22,892 nucleotides of DNA from JBCBST01 sp039819115 (lineage in GTDB: Bacteria; Bacteroidota; Rhodothermia; Balneolales; Balneolaceae): assembly GCA_039819115.1 (NCBI GenBank), contig JBCBST010000044.1, positions 1-22,892 on the forward strand, written 5' to 3'. The notes under the pieces are model-generated. The model made no database searches, had not been told where the DNA came from, and worked only from the letters and a program-made list of their open reading frames with translations. Position numbers and translations under genes: made by a program. Positions within the stretch are counted from its first letter, which is position 1. Every line of letters begins with the position of its first letter. Below are positions 16,261 through 22,892 of the stretch, in pieces.

Positions 16261-16287
16261 AGTTTTGATACTCTAACCTTACTTTTT

Positions 16288-18351
16288 ATGGCGAACCAGT
16301 TTAAGCTTCATTCTCCCTTTAATCCTGCCGGAGATCAACCTAAAGCAATAGAAGAATTAACCGAAGGGCTTCGGGCCGGTGATCAGTTTCAAACCCTGTT
16401 AGGAATTACAGGATCGGGGAAAACCCGAACGGTTGCCAGTGTGATTGAGGAGGTGCAAAAACCAACCCTGGTAATGAGTCATAACAAAACCCTGGCTGCA
16501 CAGCTGTACCGGGAGCTTAGTGATTTCTTTCCCGATAACCGGGTGGAGTTCTTCATTTCCTATTACGACTACTACCAACCGGAAGCCTACATTTCCAGCC
16601 AGGACAAGTATATAGAGAAAGATTTATCCATCAACGATGAAATCCAGCGCCTTCGCTTACGAGCAACCAGTTCGCTGCTTTCGGGGCGCCGCGATGTGAT
16701 CATTGTTTCTTCGGTAAGTTGTATTTACGGTATCGGATCACCTTCTGAGTACGAAAAGCTCATTGTTTCCCTCGAAGTTGGAAAAGAGATTCCCAGAAAT
16801 AAGCTCCTCTATGATTTAGTGGATTTACACTACACCCGAAAAGATCATGAATTTACCAGGGGCACCTTTCGTGTACGGGGAGATGTGGTTGATGTATACC
16901 CGGCGTATTCCGATGAAGGCTTACGTATCACCATGTGGGGAGACGAAATTGAGCACATGCAGCTCTTTGATGTGGACACCGGTAATATTATTGAGGCCGT
17001 TCAGGAATTCAGAGTGTATCCGGCTTCTCATTATGTAACGACAAAATCCAGGCTGGAAACTTCCATTCAACAAATCCGGGATGAGTTGAACTGGAGACGG
17101 GAAGTATTAATCGACGAAGAGAAGTTCCTGGAAGCCAAACGTATCGAACAACGCACGTTATTCGACATAGAAATGATCCAGGAAATCGGGTATTGCTCCG
17201 GCATTGAAAATTATTCCCGCTATTTGAGTGCGCGTAAACCCGGAGAACGTCCCTATTGCCTGATCGATTATTTCCCTGACGACTTTTTGATTGTTGTGGA
17301 TGAAAGCCATCAAACCATACCACAGATATCTGCCATGTATGGGGGTGACCGCTCCCGGAAAATAGAATTGGTTGAACATGGGTTCCGACTTCCGTCTGCC
17401 TTAGATAACCGTCCCCTCACCTTTGATGAATGGGAAACCCTTATTAACCAGGTGATTTTTGTAAGCGCAACTCCTGGTGATTACGAACTGGAGAAATCGG
17501 GTGGAGTGTTTGCGGAACAGATTATACGTCCAACCGGGTTGATGGAACCGGAAATTGAGGTTCGCCCCCTGTCAAACCAGGTGGATGATTTGATGGAAGA
17601 AATTCGTTTACGTATTGAGCGTAAAGAGCGAGTGCTCGTAATTACACTCACAAAGCGGCTAAGTGAAGAACTAAGTGAATACCTGAAATCCATTGGGGTA
17701 AAAGCGGCCTACATGCATAGTGAGTTAAATGCCCTGGAGCGTATTGAAGTCCTGTTCAAGTTTCGGCGCGGCGATTTTGATGTGTTAGTTGGAATAAACC
17801 TGCTTCGGGAAGGTATAGATATCCCTGAACTGAGCCTGGTGGCCATCATGGATGCCGATAAAGAAGGCTTTCTGCGATCCGAAACCTCTCTTTTCCAGAT
17901 TGTAGGACGGGCAGCCCGAAACCAGCAGGGTAAAGCCATTATGTACGCCGATAAAATCACGGATAGCATGAAACGGGTGATGGACGAAACGAATCGTCGC
18001 AGGAAGGTTCAGGAGGCTTACAATAAAGAGAACAACATCACCCCGATGACCATTAAAAAGGAATTAAAGCCGTTGGTGGATCCTGCCCTGATTTCAAATC
18101 AGAAATTTAAATTCGGCCAGGATGCAGAAGCCGAAAAACAAGCCGAACAGGATTACCTGGAGTCTATCAAAGTGGCGGAAGATGGGGTTCAATATAAAGC
18201 CAGCCCGGCTATGAATGAGGTTACATTCGAAAGCAAAGAGAAACTCATTGAACATTTAAGGGAAACCATGGTTCAGGCCGCCAGGAACATGGAATTTGAA
18301 GAGGCCGCACGTATCCGGGATCAAATTGCCAATCTGGAAGAGGAGTTATAA
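16288..18351 (+). CDS. uvrB: Excinuclease ABC subunit B
   Basis: The 687-residue helicase-like subunit of nucleotide excision repair verifies DNA damage passed on by UvrA and recruits UvrC. It shows Walker A GITGSGKT (39-46), the damage-gripping beta-hairpin around YYDYYQPEAYI (92-102), DESH (338-341), LLREGIDIPE and QIVGRAARN of the helicase motifs, and a C-terminal UVR domain for UvrC contact (about 645-687). I chose the ATG at 16288 because MANQFKLHSPFNPAGDQPKA is the usual UvrB beginning. The open frame extends to 16093, but that extra part lies antisense to tyrA and has no UvrB similarity. No start-proximal Shine-Dalgarno is obvious. The gene reads away from tyrA and converges with the marR end. 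Confidence 0.98.
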   Translation: MANQFKLHSPFNPAGDQPKAIEELTEGLRAGDQFQTLLGITGSGKTRTVASVIEEVQKPTLVMSHNKTLAAQLYRELSDFFPDNRVEFFISYYDYYQPEAYISSQDKYIEKDLSINDEIQRLRLRATSSLLSGRRDVIIVSSVSCIYGIGSPSEYEKLIVSLEVGKEIPRNKLLYDLVDLHYTRKDHEFTRGTFRVRGDVVDVYPAYSDEGLRITMWGDEIEHMQLFDVDTGNIIEAVQEFRVYPASHYVTTKSRLETSIQQIRDELNWRREVLIDEEKFLEAKRIEQRTLFDIEMIQEIGYCSGIENYSRYLSARKPGERPYCLIDYFPDDFLIVVDESHQTIPQISAMYGGDRSRKIELVEHGFRLPSALDNRPLTFDEWETLINQVIFVSATPGDYELEKSGGVFAEQIIRPTGLMEPEIEVRPLSNQVDDLMEEIRLRIERKERVLVITLTKRLSEELSEYLKSIGVKAAYMHSELNALERIEVLFKFRRGDFDVLVGINLLREGIDIPELSLVAIMDADKEGFLRSETSLFQIVGRAARNQQGKAIMYADKITDSMKRVMDETNRRRKVQEAYNKENNITPMTIKKELKPLVDPALISNQKFKFGQDAEAEKQAEQDYLESIKVAEDGVQYKASPAMNEVTFESKEKLIEHLRETMVQAARNMEFEEAARIRDQIANLEEEL

Positions 18352-18358
18352 AAAACCA

Positions 18359-18377
18359 GGGTTCCGGACCTCTTTTT
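18359..18377 (+). terminator. Weak possible terminator after uvrB
   Basis: A short GGT-TCCGG-ACC stem, with one wobble pair possible at its base, is followed by C and six T residues (18372-18377), just after the uvrB stop. The stem is only 3-4 bp, so this is a weak call. Confidence 0.3.
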
Positions 18378-18385
18378 TCCGTTTT

Positions 18386-18422
18386 CAGAAAAAAAGAAAG
18401 CAGGTTTACCCAACCTGCTTTC
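18386..18422 (-). terminator. Rho-independent terminator of the yqeY-marR run
   Basis: GAAAGCAGGTT at 18396-18406 pairs perfectly with AACCTGCTTTC at 18412-18422 around a 5-nt loop. The A-run before the stem on the plus strand is a T-run after the stem on the minus strand, so it stops minus-strand transcripts coming from marR. The stretch from here to the marR stop (18423-18543) holds nothing else I can identify. Confidence 0.8.
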
Positions 18423-18543
18423 CAAGGGATTTATGGAGTCACTAACTATCATAATGGATATGATGTTGGTACAACAAACCCCGCCTCAAAAAGTTGTGGG
18501 ATAACTTTACTTGATACTGTTTTTTACAATTTTAAGGCTACTT

Positions 18544-18999
18544 CTAAGGGCAATCTGACCGGATGCCCAATTTTTTACACAAGGCAGATAATTCTTCCTT
18601 TTCTTCTATGGAAAGCACCGAAAACTCTTCGCTTATTTTTTCAAGGTGCATTGGGAAAAAGGTGGAAATGAATTCACTTCCTTTCTTAGTGAGGTGAATG
18701 AGATAAGCTCTTCCATCATTGGGGTCTGTTTTACGCTCCACCAGCCCCCTTTTTTGGAGATTATCAATCACGAGCGTGATGTTTCCTCCGCTTTTCAACA
18801 ACTTCTGACCCAGTTCCTTTTGATTAAGGGAACCCAGGTGCAATAATGCTTCCAGTACCCCAAACTGACTAATCGTAAGATTATGCTCCGAGAGGTGCCT
18901 TGACAGCCGGGATGAAACGCTTTCGGAGGCTCTCATAAGCTTAATGAAGGCGTTCAGGGTCGAAATATGTTCTTGATTGCCGTTGTAGTGGGTCGCCAT
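18544..18999 (-). CDS. MarR-family transcriptional regulator
   Basis: The 151-residue protein has the MarR winged-helix layout. An N-terminal dimer helix is followed by LTISQFGVLEALLHLGSLNQ and KELGQKLLKSGGNITLVIDN (recognition helix, about 61-80). The wing carries the conserved D92 and R97 pair (TDPNDGRAYLIHLT), and a C-terminal dimer helix closes it. Such proteins repress or activate stress, efflux or catabolic genes in response to small ligands; the target here is unknown. The gene lies 42 bp after the xth stop in the same direction and ends at a strong terminator, so it can be the last gene of the yqeY-cvpA-tyrS-xth run or have its own promoter. Confidence 0.93.
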   Translation of the reverse strand: MATHYNGNQEHISTLNAFIKLMRASESVSSRLSRHLSEHNLTISQFGVLEALLHLGSLNQKELGQKLLKSGGNITLVIDNLQKRGLVERKTDPNDGRAYLIHLTKKGSEFISTFFPMHLEKISEEFSVLSIEEKEELSALCKKLGIRSDCP

Positions 19000-19041
19000 T
19001 GCTTATCTTTTGCAGTTCAACCCGGAGCTAACTAACTACGT

Positions 19042-19818
19042 TCAGCCCAGGTCATAAATTATCGATACAGGGGCATGATCGGATAAATCCCACTCCTTCT
19101 CGATGGTGGCTTCTGTTGCCTTTTCCGCTAAAGCAGGTGTAGCCAGATGATAATCAATCCGCCAACCTTTGTTCTTTGCTTTAGCTCCTGCACGATAGGT
19201 CCACCAGCTGTATAAATCCGGTTCACCATGGTGCAGCTTTCGGAACACATCTTCATACCCAAGGTCTAAAAATGAAGTTACCCAATCCCGTTCTTCTTTC
19301 AGAAAGCCCGACGTATTCTTGTTCTGTTTAGGATTATGAATATCGATCTCTTCGTGGCAAATGTTGAAGTCACCACAAAAAAGAACTGCCTTACCTTCCC
19401 AGAGTTTTTTGCTCGCAAACGCATAAAAAGCATCCAGAAACCTCATTTTCACATCCTGACGAAGATCTCCTGTTGTACCACTTGGGGCATACACCGAAAA
19501 CACGGTAATCCCATTCACTTCAATGCAGCACACTCTTCCTTCCTGATCAATCCAGTCCGTACCCATTCCCACTTCTATAACATCGGGTTCATTTCTTGAA
19601 TATATAGATACCCCGGAATATCCCTTTTTTTCTGCAACGTGATGTACTTCAAAGTAGCCCGCTTCTCTTATCTGAGTAGGAATCTGATCGGATGAAGCCC
19701 TCATTTCCTGTAGGCACAAAATATCAGGATTACTTTTTTCCAGCCAGTCCATAAACCCCTTACGGTAGGCGGCGCGAATACCATTCACGTTATATGATGC
19801 AATTTTTATGCTACTCAC
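19042..19818 (-). CDS. xth: Exodeoxyribonuclease III (AP endonuclease)
   Basis: The 258-residue enzyme of the EEP superfamily cuts DNA at abasic sites and has 3' exonuclease activity in base-excision repair. Metal and catalytic residues are visible: N10-N12 in SYNVNGIR, E38 in LQEMR, Y110 in VYAPSG, D150 and N152 in GDFN, D222 in RIDYHL, and D247-H248 in SDHAP. The start is GTG at 19818, since the conserved IKIASYNVNGIR begins at residue 4 and no ATG lies between the tyrS stop and this point. It begins 7 bp after tyrS in a tight operon. Confidence 0.95.
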   Translation of the reverse strand: MSSIKIASYNVNGIRAAYRKGFMDWLEKSNPDILCLQEMRASSDQIPTQIREAGYFEVHHVAEKKGYSGVSIYSRNEPDVIEVGMGTDWIDQEGRVCCIEVNGITVFSVYAPSGTTGDLRQDVKMRFLDAFYAFASKKLWEGKAVLFCGDFNICHEEIDIHNPKQNKNTSGFLKEERDWVTSFLDLGYEDVFRKLHHGEPDLYSWWTYRAGAKAKNKGWRIDYHLATPALAEKATEATIEKEWDLSDHAPVSIIYDLG

Positions 19819-19825
19819 GATGTAT

Positions 19826-21040
19826 TTAATCTACCTTCAGGATTCCAAATTTACGCTTACCTACTTTAAGCGTGAAGGAATCTCCTTCAGAAAACGTAAG
19901 CTCACTATTAAGATCGCTGACTTTTTCTCCATCCAGCGAAACCCCGCCTTGTTGAATCAGGCGCCGGGTTTCCCCATTACTTGACGTAAAACCGGCTTCT
20001 TTGATAATATCCATCAATCGGTGCGTGCTCCCCGCTGTAAAGCTGAATTCTGGTGCATCATCGGGGATCTCTTTGTTGATAACGGTTTGTTCAAAGTGAG
20101 CCCTTGCAGCTCTCGCTCCTTCATCTCCATGATACAGCTTAGTAATCGCATAGGCCAGATCGTGTTTGGCGTTTCTCGGGTCCTGATCAATTTTTGTTTT
20201 AATGGCAGGAAGATCGCTGACAGGCACGTCCGTGACCAGTTCGAAGTAGGTGTAAATCAAATGATCCGGAATAGAAAGCGACTTACCGTACATATTGTTG
20301 GCCTCTTCATCAATACCGATATAGTTATCATATGATTTCGACATTTTTGCAGAACCGTCGGTACCTACCAGTAAAGGCATCATCAGACAAACCTGAGGTT
20401 CCTGTCCATCTTCTTTCTGCAACTGTCTGCCCACCAGCAGGTTAAACTTCTGATCGGTTCCACCCAACTCCACATCATTACCAAGGTGTACAGAATCCTG
20501 GCCCTGGGCTAAGGGATACAGAAATTCATGCAGGGAAATAGGTTCGTTATTCTCAAACCGTTTGGTAAAATCATCCCGCTCGATCATGCGTGCTACCGTA
20601 AGTTTTGAAGAAAGCTTTACCACATCGATGAACGACATGGGGCCCAGCCAATCATTGTTATCTACAATGGTTAGCGTGTCTGTATTCAGAATGCTTTGAG
20701 CCTGATCGATATACGTTTGTGCGTTCTCTTTTACGTCATCTGCGGTCAGAGGGGGACGGGTTTTATTCTGCCCGGTCGGATCCCCGATCATGGCGGTAAA
20801 CCCTCCAATAATCAAGATGGCTTCATGCCCTAAATCCTGAAATTGCCGCATTTTTCGAAGAATAACAGAATGGCCCAGGTGCAGATCAGGGCGAGTGGGA
20901 TCAACACCCAGCTTAATCTTAAGTGGTTTGTTTTCTGCACTGGAGCGCTTCAGTTTTTGAATCAATTCTTCTTCAGGTACAATCTCAACGGTACCGCGTT
21001 TAATAATCTCTAGTTGTTCTTCAACGGGAAGAAAAGCCAT
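19826..21040 (-). CDS. tyrS: Tyrosyl-tRNA synthetase
   Basis: The 404-residue class I synthetase charges tRNA-Tyr. The signature motifs are HLGH (54-57) and KMSKS (232-236). The latter, with GGFTAMIGDPTGQNKTRPPL, marks the TyrZ-like second type of bacterial TyrRS rather than the KFGKT type of E. coli TyrS. Residues Y174, Q178 and D182 region (YPLAQGQDSVHLGND) and ELGGTDQKFNLLVGR line the tyrosine pocket. A C-terminal S4 RNA-binding domain (about 340-400, TRRLIQQGGVSLDGEKV) completes it. It sits between cvpA (7 bp) and xth (7 bp) in the same direction. I see no T-box leader. Confidence 0.97.
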   Translation of the reverse strand: MAFLPVEEQLEIIKRGTVEIVPEEELIQKLKRSSAENKPLKIKLGVDPTRPDLHLGHSVILRKMRQFQDLGHEAILIIGGFTAMIGDPTGQNKTRPPLTADDVKENAQTYIDQAQSILNTDTLTIVDNNDWLGPMSFIDVVKLSSKLTVARMIERDDFTKRFENNEPISLHEFLYPLAQGQDSVHLGNDVELGGTDQKFNLLVGRQLQKEDGQEPQVCLMMPLLVGTDGSAKMSKSYDNYIGIDEEANNMYGKSLSIPDHLIYTYFELVTDVPVSDLPAIKTKIDQDPRNAKHDLAYAITKLYHGDEGARAARAHFEQTVINKEIPDDAPEFSFTAGSTHRLMDIIKEAGFTSSNGETRRLIQQGGVSLDGEKVSDLNSELTFSEGDSFTLKVGKRKFGILKVD

Positions 21041-21047
21041 GTGCTAC

Positions 21048-21611
21048 TTACTTGTCGTTTATCAGGGGTAGATGGTCTACCGGGTTATAGTTAGATAAGG
21101 TTTCTTTGAGAGTATCGGTATAGTTTTCTGCTCCGGGATAAATCACGGCAACAGCATTAAACGTCCAGGGAGCAATATGCAAAACGTAACCGTACAGATA
21201 GGATTGATCGCGTGTTTCCTGGTTTGGAATGTTAAACCCGGATAAGAGAATGAGTAAGGTTGAAACCGCCATTCCGCTTTTAAGAGCTCCGAATAAAGAC
21301 CCAAAAATTCTGTTTACCGTACTCAGGTTGGTAGCTTCAAGCAGTTTTTTAGTAAGAAAACTGATTAGTGCGATTAAAATCAGTGTACCTATAAAAATGA
21401 GTATGGCAGACAGGAATGGAATATAGGCTGACTGCTCTTCCTGAAAAAAGGGAACCAGAATGACAGACAATGCATCCATGTATTGAAAGGTCAAAAAAAC
21501 GGCCAGAACAATCCCTACGATATTCAGAATTTCTTTAACCAGCCCATTTAAAGCCCCCCGAAATGCAAAATAAGCGATCGGTGCTGCTATGATAAGATCA
21601 ACAATGATCAT
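21048..21611 (-). CDS. CvpA-family membrane protein
   Basis: The 187-residue protein starts with the CvpA pattern IVDLIIAAPIAYFAFRGALN, followed by GLVKEILNIVG. It has four hydrophobic segments (about 3-20, 29-48, 64-86 and 105-125), with the family's RIFGSLFGALKSGMAVSTLL at the last one. CvpA proteins are inner-membrane proteins linked to colicin V production and envelope stress tolerance; the biochemical role is not settled. Its ATG overlaps the yqeY stop (ATGA at 21608-21611), so translation is likely coupled. The C-terminal tail after about residue 130 is soluble and not conserved in any way I recognise. Confidence 0.88.
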   Translation of the reverse strand: MIIVDLIIAAPIAYFAFRGALNGLVKEILNIVGIVLAVFLTFQYMDALSVILVPFFQEEQSAYIPFLSAILIFIGTLILIALISFLTKKLLEATNLSTVNRIFGSLFGALKSGMAVSTLLILLSGFNIPNQETRDQSYLYGYVLHIAPWTFNAVAVIYPGAENYTDTLKETLSNYNPVDHLPLINDK

Positions 21612-22069
21612 CCTGCTGCCAGTTCTTCCTTCACCAGTTTGCTCACCAGTCCACCATCTGCTTTACCTTTTAATGCTCCCATTAACGGGCCCATTACTTT
21701 CCCCATATCCTGTGGGCCTGCCGCTCCTAGTTGAGCGATTTTCTCTTTTACAATCGCCCGAACTTCTTCTTCGCTCATCATCTTGGGCAGATACTGTTCT
21801 ATGATGCCCAGTTCCACCTTTTCATTTTCCACCAGGTCTGCCCGCCCACCTTCTTCAAACTGGGCAATCGACTCTTTTCGTTGCTTTGCCGCCTTCATGA
21901 GCACTTCAACAGCCTGTTCATTGCTCAGGTCAGCTTCCCCTCCTTTACGTTCTGCTATTTCCTTTTCCATCAGCTTGGCTTTTAACGACCGTAATACGCG
22001 GAGTTTATCCTGGTCTTTCGCCTTCATCGCCTCTTTTAAATCAGAAAGAATCTGTTCTTTTACTGCCAT
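21608..22069 (-). CDS. GatB/YqeY domain protein
   Basis: The 153-residue protein is a stand-alone YqeY: an N-terminal helical part (AVKEQILSDLKEAMKAKD ... LRVLRSLKAKLMEKEIA) and a C-terminal GatB tail-like helical domain with EQYLPKMMSEEEVRAIV and DMGKVMGPLMGALKGKADG. The fold is shared with the tRNA-binding tail of the GatB amidotransferase subunit, and a tRNA-linked role is assumed but not established. It is the first gene of a tight run with cvpA, tyrS and xth, which fits a translation link. AAAGGT stands directly before the ATG. Confidence 0.93.
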   Translation of the reverse strand: MAVKEQILSDLKEAMKAKDQDKLRVLRSLKAKLMEKEIAERKGGEADLSNEQAVEVLMKAAKQRKESIAQFEEGGRADLVENEKVELGIIEQYLPKMMSEEEVRAIVKEKIAQLGAAGPQDMGKVMGPLMGALKGKADGGLVSKLVKEELAAG

Positions 22070-22112
22070 ACCTTTGCTCTAATTGTTCATGTTGCGGAAT
22101 ATAGAAATTGCA

Positions 22113-22128
22113 CACCCAAATATGGGTG
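22113..22128. promoter_or_regulatory. Palindrome CACCCA-AATA-TGGGTG upstream of yqeY
   Basis: Two perfect 6-bp arms flank AATA, 43 nt upstream of the yqeY ATG and inside its only promoter region (22070-22134). It could be an operator or a leader hairpin. On the minus strand a TATATT (22099-22104 region) follows it and could be a -10 element. The binder is unknown. Confidence 0.4.
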
Positions 22129-22134
22129 ACGGGC

Positions 22135-22169
22135 AAAAAAAAAGGTTCCACCTGTACGGGGAACCTTTT
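22135..22169 (-). terminator. Rho-independent terminator of the rpmB operon
   Basis: On the minus strand AAAAGGTTCC (22169-22160) pairs perfectly with GGAACCTTTT (22149-22140) around a 10-nt loop. The stem is followed by T residues matching the A-run at 22135-22143. It lies 25 nt beyond the DUF4295 stop and separates the ribosomal-protein genes from yqeY. Confidence 0.85.
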
Positions 22170-22193
22170 CAATATGTTTGCGGTGATCGCGGA

Positions 22194-22361
22194 TTATTTA
22201 TTCTTCGCGATAAACTCTTTCACATTTTCCTGATCGATCATCGCTTCCGGGTAAGAGTACTTACCGTTTTTGTTCTTTCTGGAAATGATGACTTTCGCCA
22301 TTCTTCGTTGAGATGCTTTTGCTTGTAATGCGTCAGCACCAAATACTTGCTTCTTTGCCAT
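22194..22361 (-). CDS. DUF4295 family small protein
   Basis: This 55-residue basic protein is MAKKQVFGADALQAKASQRR followed by MAKVIISRKNKNGKYSYPEA and an end in IAKNK. This matches the DUF4295 family that follows L28 and L33 in Bacteroidota-type genomes. Its function is unknown, but its size, charge and fixed place beside two ribosomal proteins suggest a ribosome-associated role. It starts 8 bp after rpmG and is followed by a strong terminator. It is a good lineage marker for this window. Confidence 0.9.
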   Translation of the reverse strand: MAKKQVFGADALQAKASQRRMAKVIISRKNKNGKYSYPEAMIDQENVKEFIAKNK

Positions 22362-22369
22362 TCGTCAGC

Positions 22370-22534
22370 TTATTTAATTTCTTTATGAAGGGTATGCTTA
22401 CGCAAAACAGGATTATACTTATTTAACTCCATGCGGCCGGTTTGAGTCCGGCGGTTCTTGGTCGTTACATACCGGGAAGAACCCGGTTTTTCTGTACATT
22501 CTAAAATTACTTGAACTCGGTTTCCTTTTGCCAT
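22370..22534 (-). CDS. rpmG: Ribosomal protein L33
   Basis: This 54-residue large-subunit protein starts MAKGNRVQVILECTEKPGSS and continues RYVTTKNRRTQTGRMELNKY, ending HKEIK. The family core VTTKNRR and ELNKYNPVLRKHT is clear. Only one cysteine remains (in LECTE), so it is the zinc-independent form that lacks the paired CxxC motifs. It begins 3 bp after rpmB and lies 8 bp before the DUF4295 gene, forming one operon. Confidence 0.95.
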   Translation of the reverse strand: MAKGNRVQVILECTEKPGSSRYVTTKNRRTQTGRMELNKYNPVLRKHTLHKEIK

Positions 22535-22537
22535 GCT

Positions 22538-22783
22538 CTACACCTCTTTAAGTAATGTGCCTTTTGCTTTGGCATCTTTTAAAACGGCAGTGATACCATT
22601 TTTATTGATGGTGCGTAGCGTTTTGGCCGAAACTTTAAGCGTAATCCACCGATCTTCTTCAGGGATATAGAATCGGCGTTTCTGCAAGTTCAGATTGAAC
22701 CGGTGCTTAGTTTTGTTGTTGGCTTTCGAAGAACGGTAACCGTTTAAAGCCCCTTTTCCGGTAATATCGTCTTTTCGCGACAT
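22538..22783 (-). CDS. rpmB: Ribosomal protein L28
   Basis: This 81-residue large-subunit protein has the usual pattern: a basic N-terminal part (MSRKDDITGKGALNGYRSSK, then ANNKTKHRFNLNLQKRRFYI) and a second half with RWITLKVSAKTLRTINKNGI. The frame stays open to 22843, but the extra 20 residues lie across the promoter and have no L28 similarity, so I chose the ATG at 22783. It is the first gene of rpmB-rpmG-DUF4295. Confidence 0.95.
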   Translation of the reverse strand: MSRKDDITGKGALNGYRSSKANNKTKHRFNLNLQKRRFYIPEEDRWITLKVSAKTLRTINKNGITAVLKDAKAKGTLLKEV

Positions 22784-22821
22784 TGGATTAAATCGTTTTT
22801 TCTCTGTGAAAATAGACAAGA

Positions 22822-22850
22822 AATATACGACTCTTAATCTCACGGTTCAA
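22822..22850 (-). promoter_or_regulatory. Promoter of the rpmB operon
   Basis: On the minus strand TTGAAC (22850-22845) and TATATT (22827-22822) are separated by exactly 17 bp, close to the standard sigma-70 consensus. The -10 lies 38 bp upstream of the rpmB ATG. The remaining bases to the window end are AT-rich and may hold an upstream element. Confidence 0.65.
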
Positions 22851-22892
22851 CGAAAAACAAAACCTTTTTTATTGATTTTCCCGTTATCAACA

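Noticed and set aside
16093..16287. N-terminal extension of the uvrB reading frame by 65 codons
   Set aside because: It runs antisense through the start of tyrA and across the shared promoter, and the normal UvrB beginning is at 16288.
22784..22843. Upstream extension of rpmB by 20 codons
   Set aside because: It covers the -10 element of the promoter and has no L28 similarity.

Overview
The window looks like a chromosomal segment from the Balneolota/Rhodothermota side of the Bacteroidota (FCB) group. Three things point there: the rpmB-rpmG-DUF4295 cluster at the right end, type IX secretion C-terminal sorting domains containing NYPNPFNPTT on two secreted proteins, and a periplasmic-propeller histidine kinase paired with a NarL/LuxR-type response regulator. 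This placement is inferred from protein features only. I saw no tRNA, rRNA, CRISPR array, transposase or phage gene.

Left part (1-4063). The window opens inside a perfect 33-bp inverted repeat. Its inner copy is the 3' end of a small lipoprotein gene (63-554, minus), and its outer copy reads in frame as the tail of a second, convergent gene that is cut off by the window edge. Next come prfC (peptide chain release factor 3, minus) and, divergently, a plus-strand pair joined by an ATGA overlap: a putative lipoprotein with fibronectin-like beta domains, followed by a small outer-membrane-type protein.

Sensory block (4064-11477, minus strand). In transcription order it holds a 1,054-residue propeller-Y_Y_Y-HisKA_3 kinase, a NarL-family response regulator, and two secreted Asp-box (BNR/sialidase-like propeller) proteins with type IX sorting domains. 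An 18-bp motif, NTACTCCRTTWGGRKKAT, occurs just upstream of the regulator, the first Asp-box gene and the small lipoprotein gene at 63-554. One copy is a perfect 7-4-7 palindrome. I infer that this is the regulator's operator and that it defines a small surface-protein regulon with feedback on the regulator itself.

Second sensory pair (11591-14982, plus strand). A divergent TspO/MBR-like membrane protein overlaps by one base a 964-residue kinase with a periplasmic THI5/NMT1-type substrate-binding domain, one membrane segment, three PAS domains and a HisKA_2/HATPase core. It has no receiver gene beside it.

Housekeeping part (15077-22892). tyrA (chorismate mutase-prephenate dehydrogenase, minus) and uvrB (plus) diverge from a 77-bp region that holds two palindromes. 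Then a compact minus-strand run, yqeY-cvpA-tyrS-xth-marR, ends in a clear rho-independent terminator. Upstream of it, rpmB-rpmG-DUF4295 has a recognisable promoter (TTGAAC-17-TATATT) and its own strong terminator.
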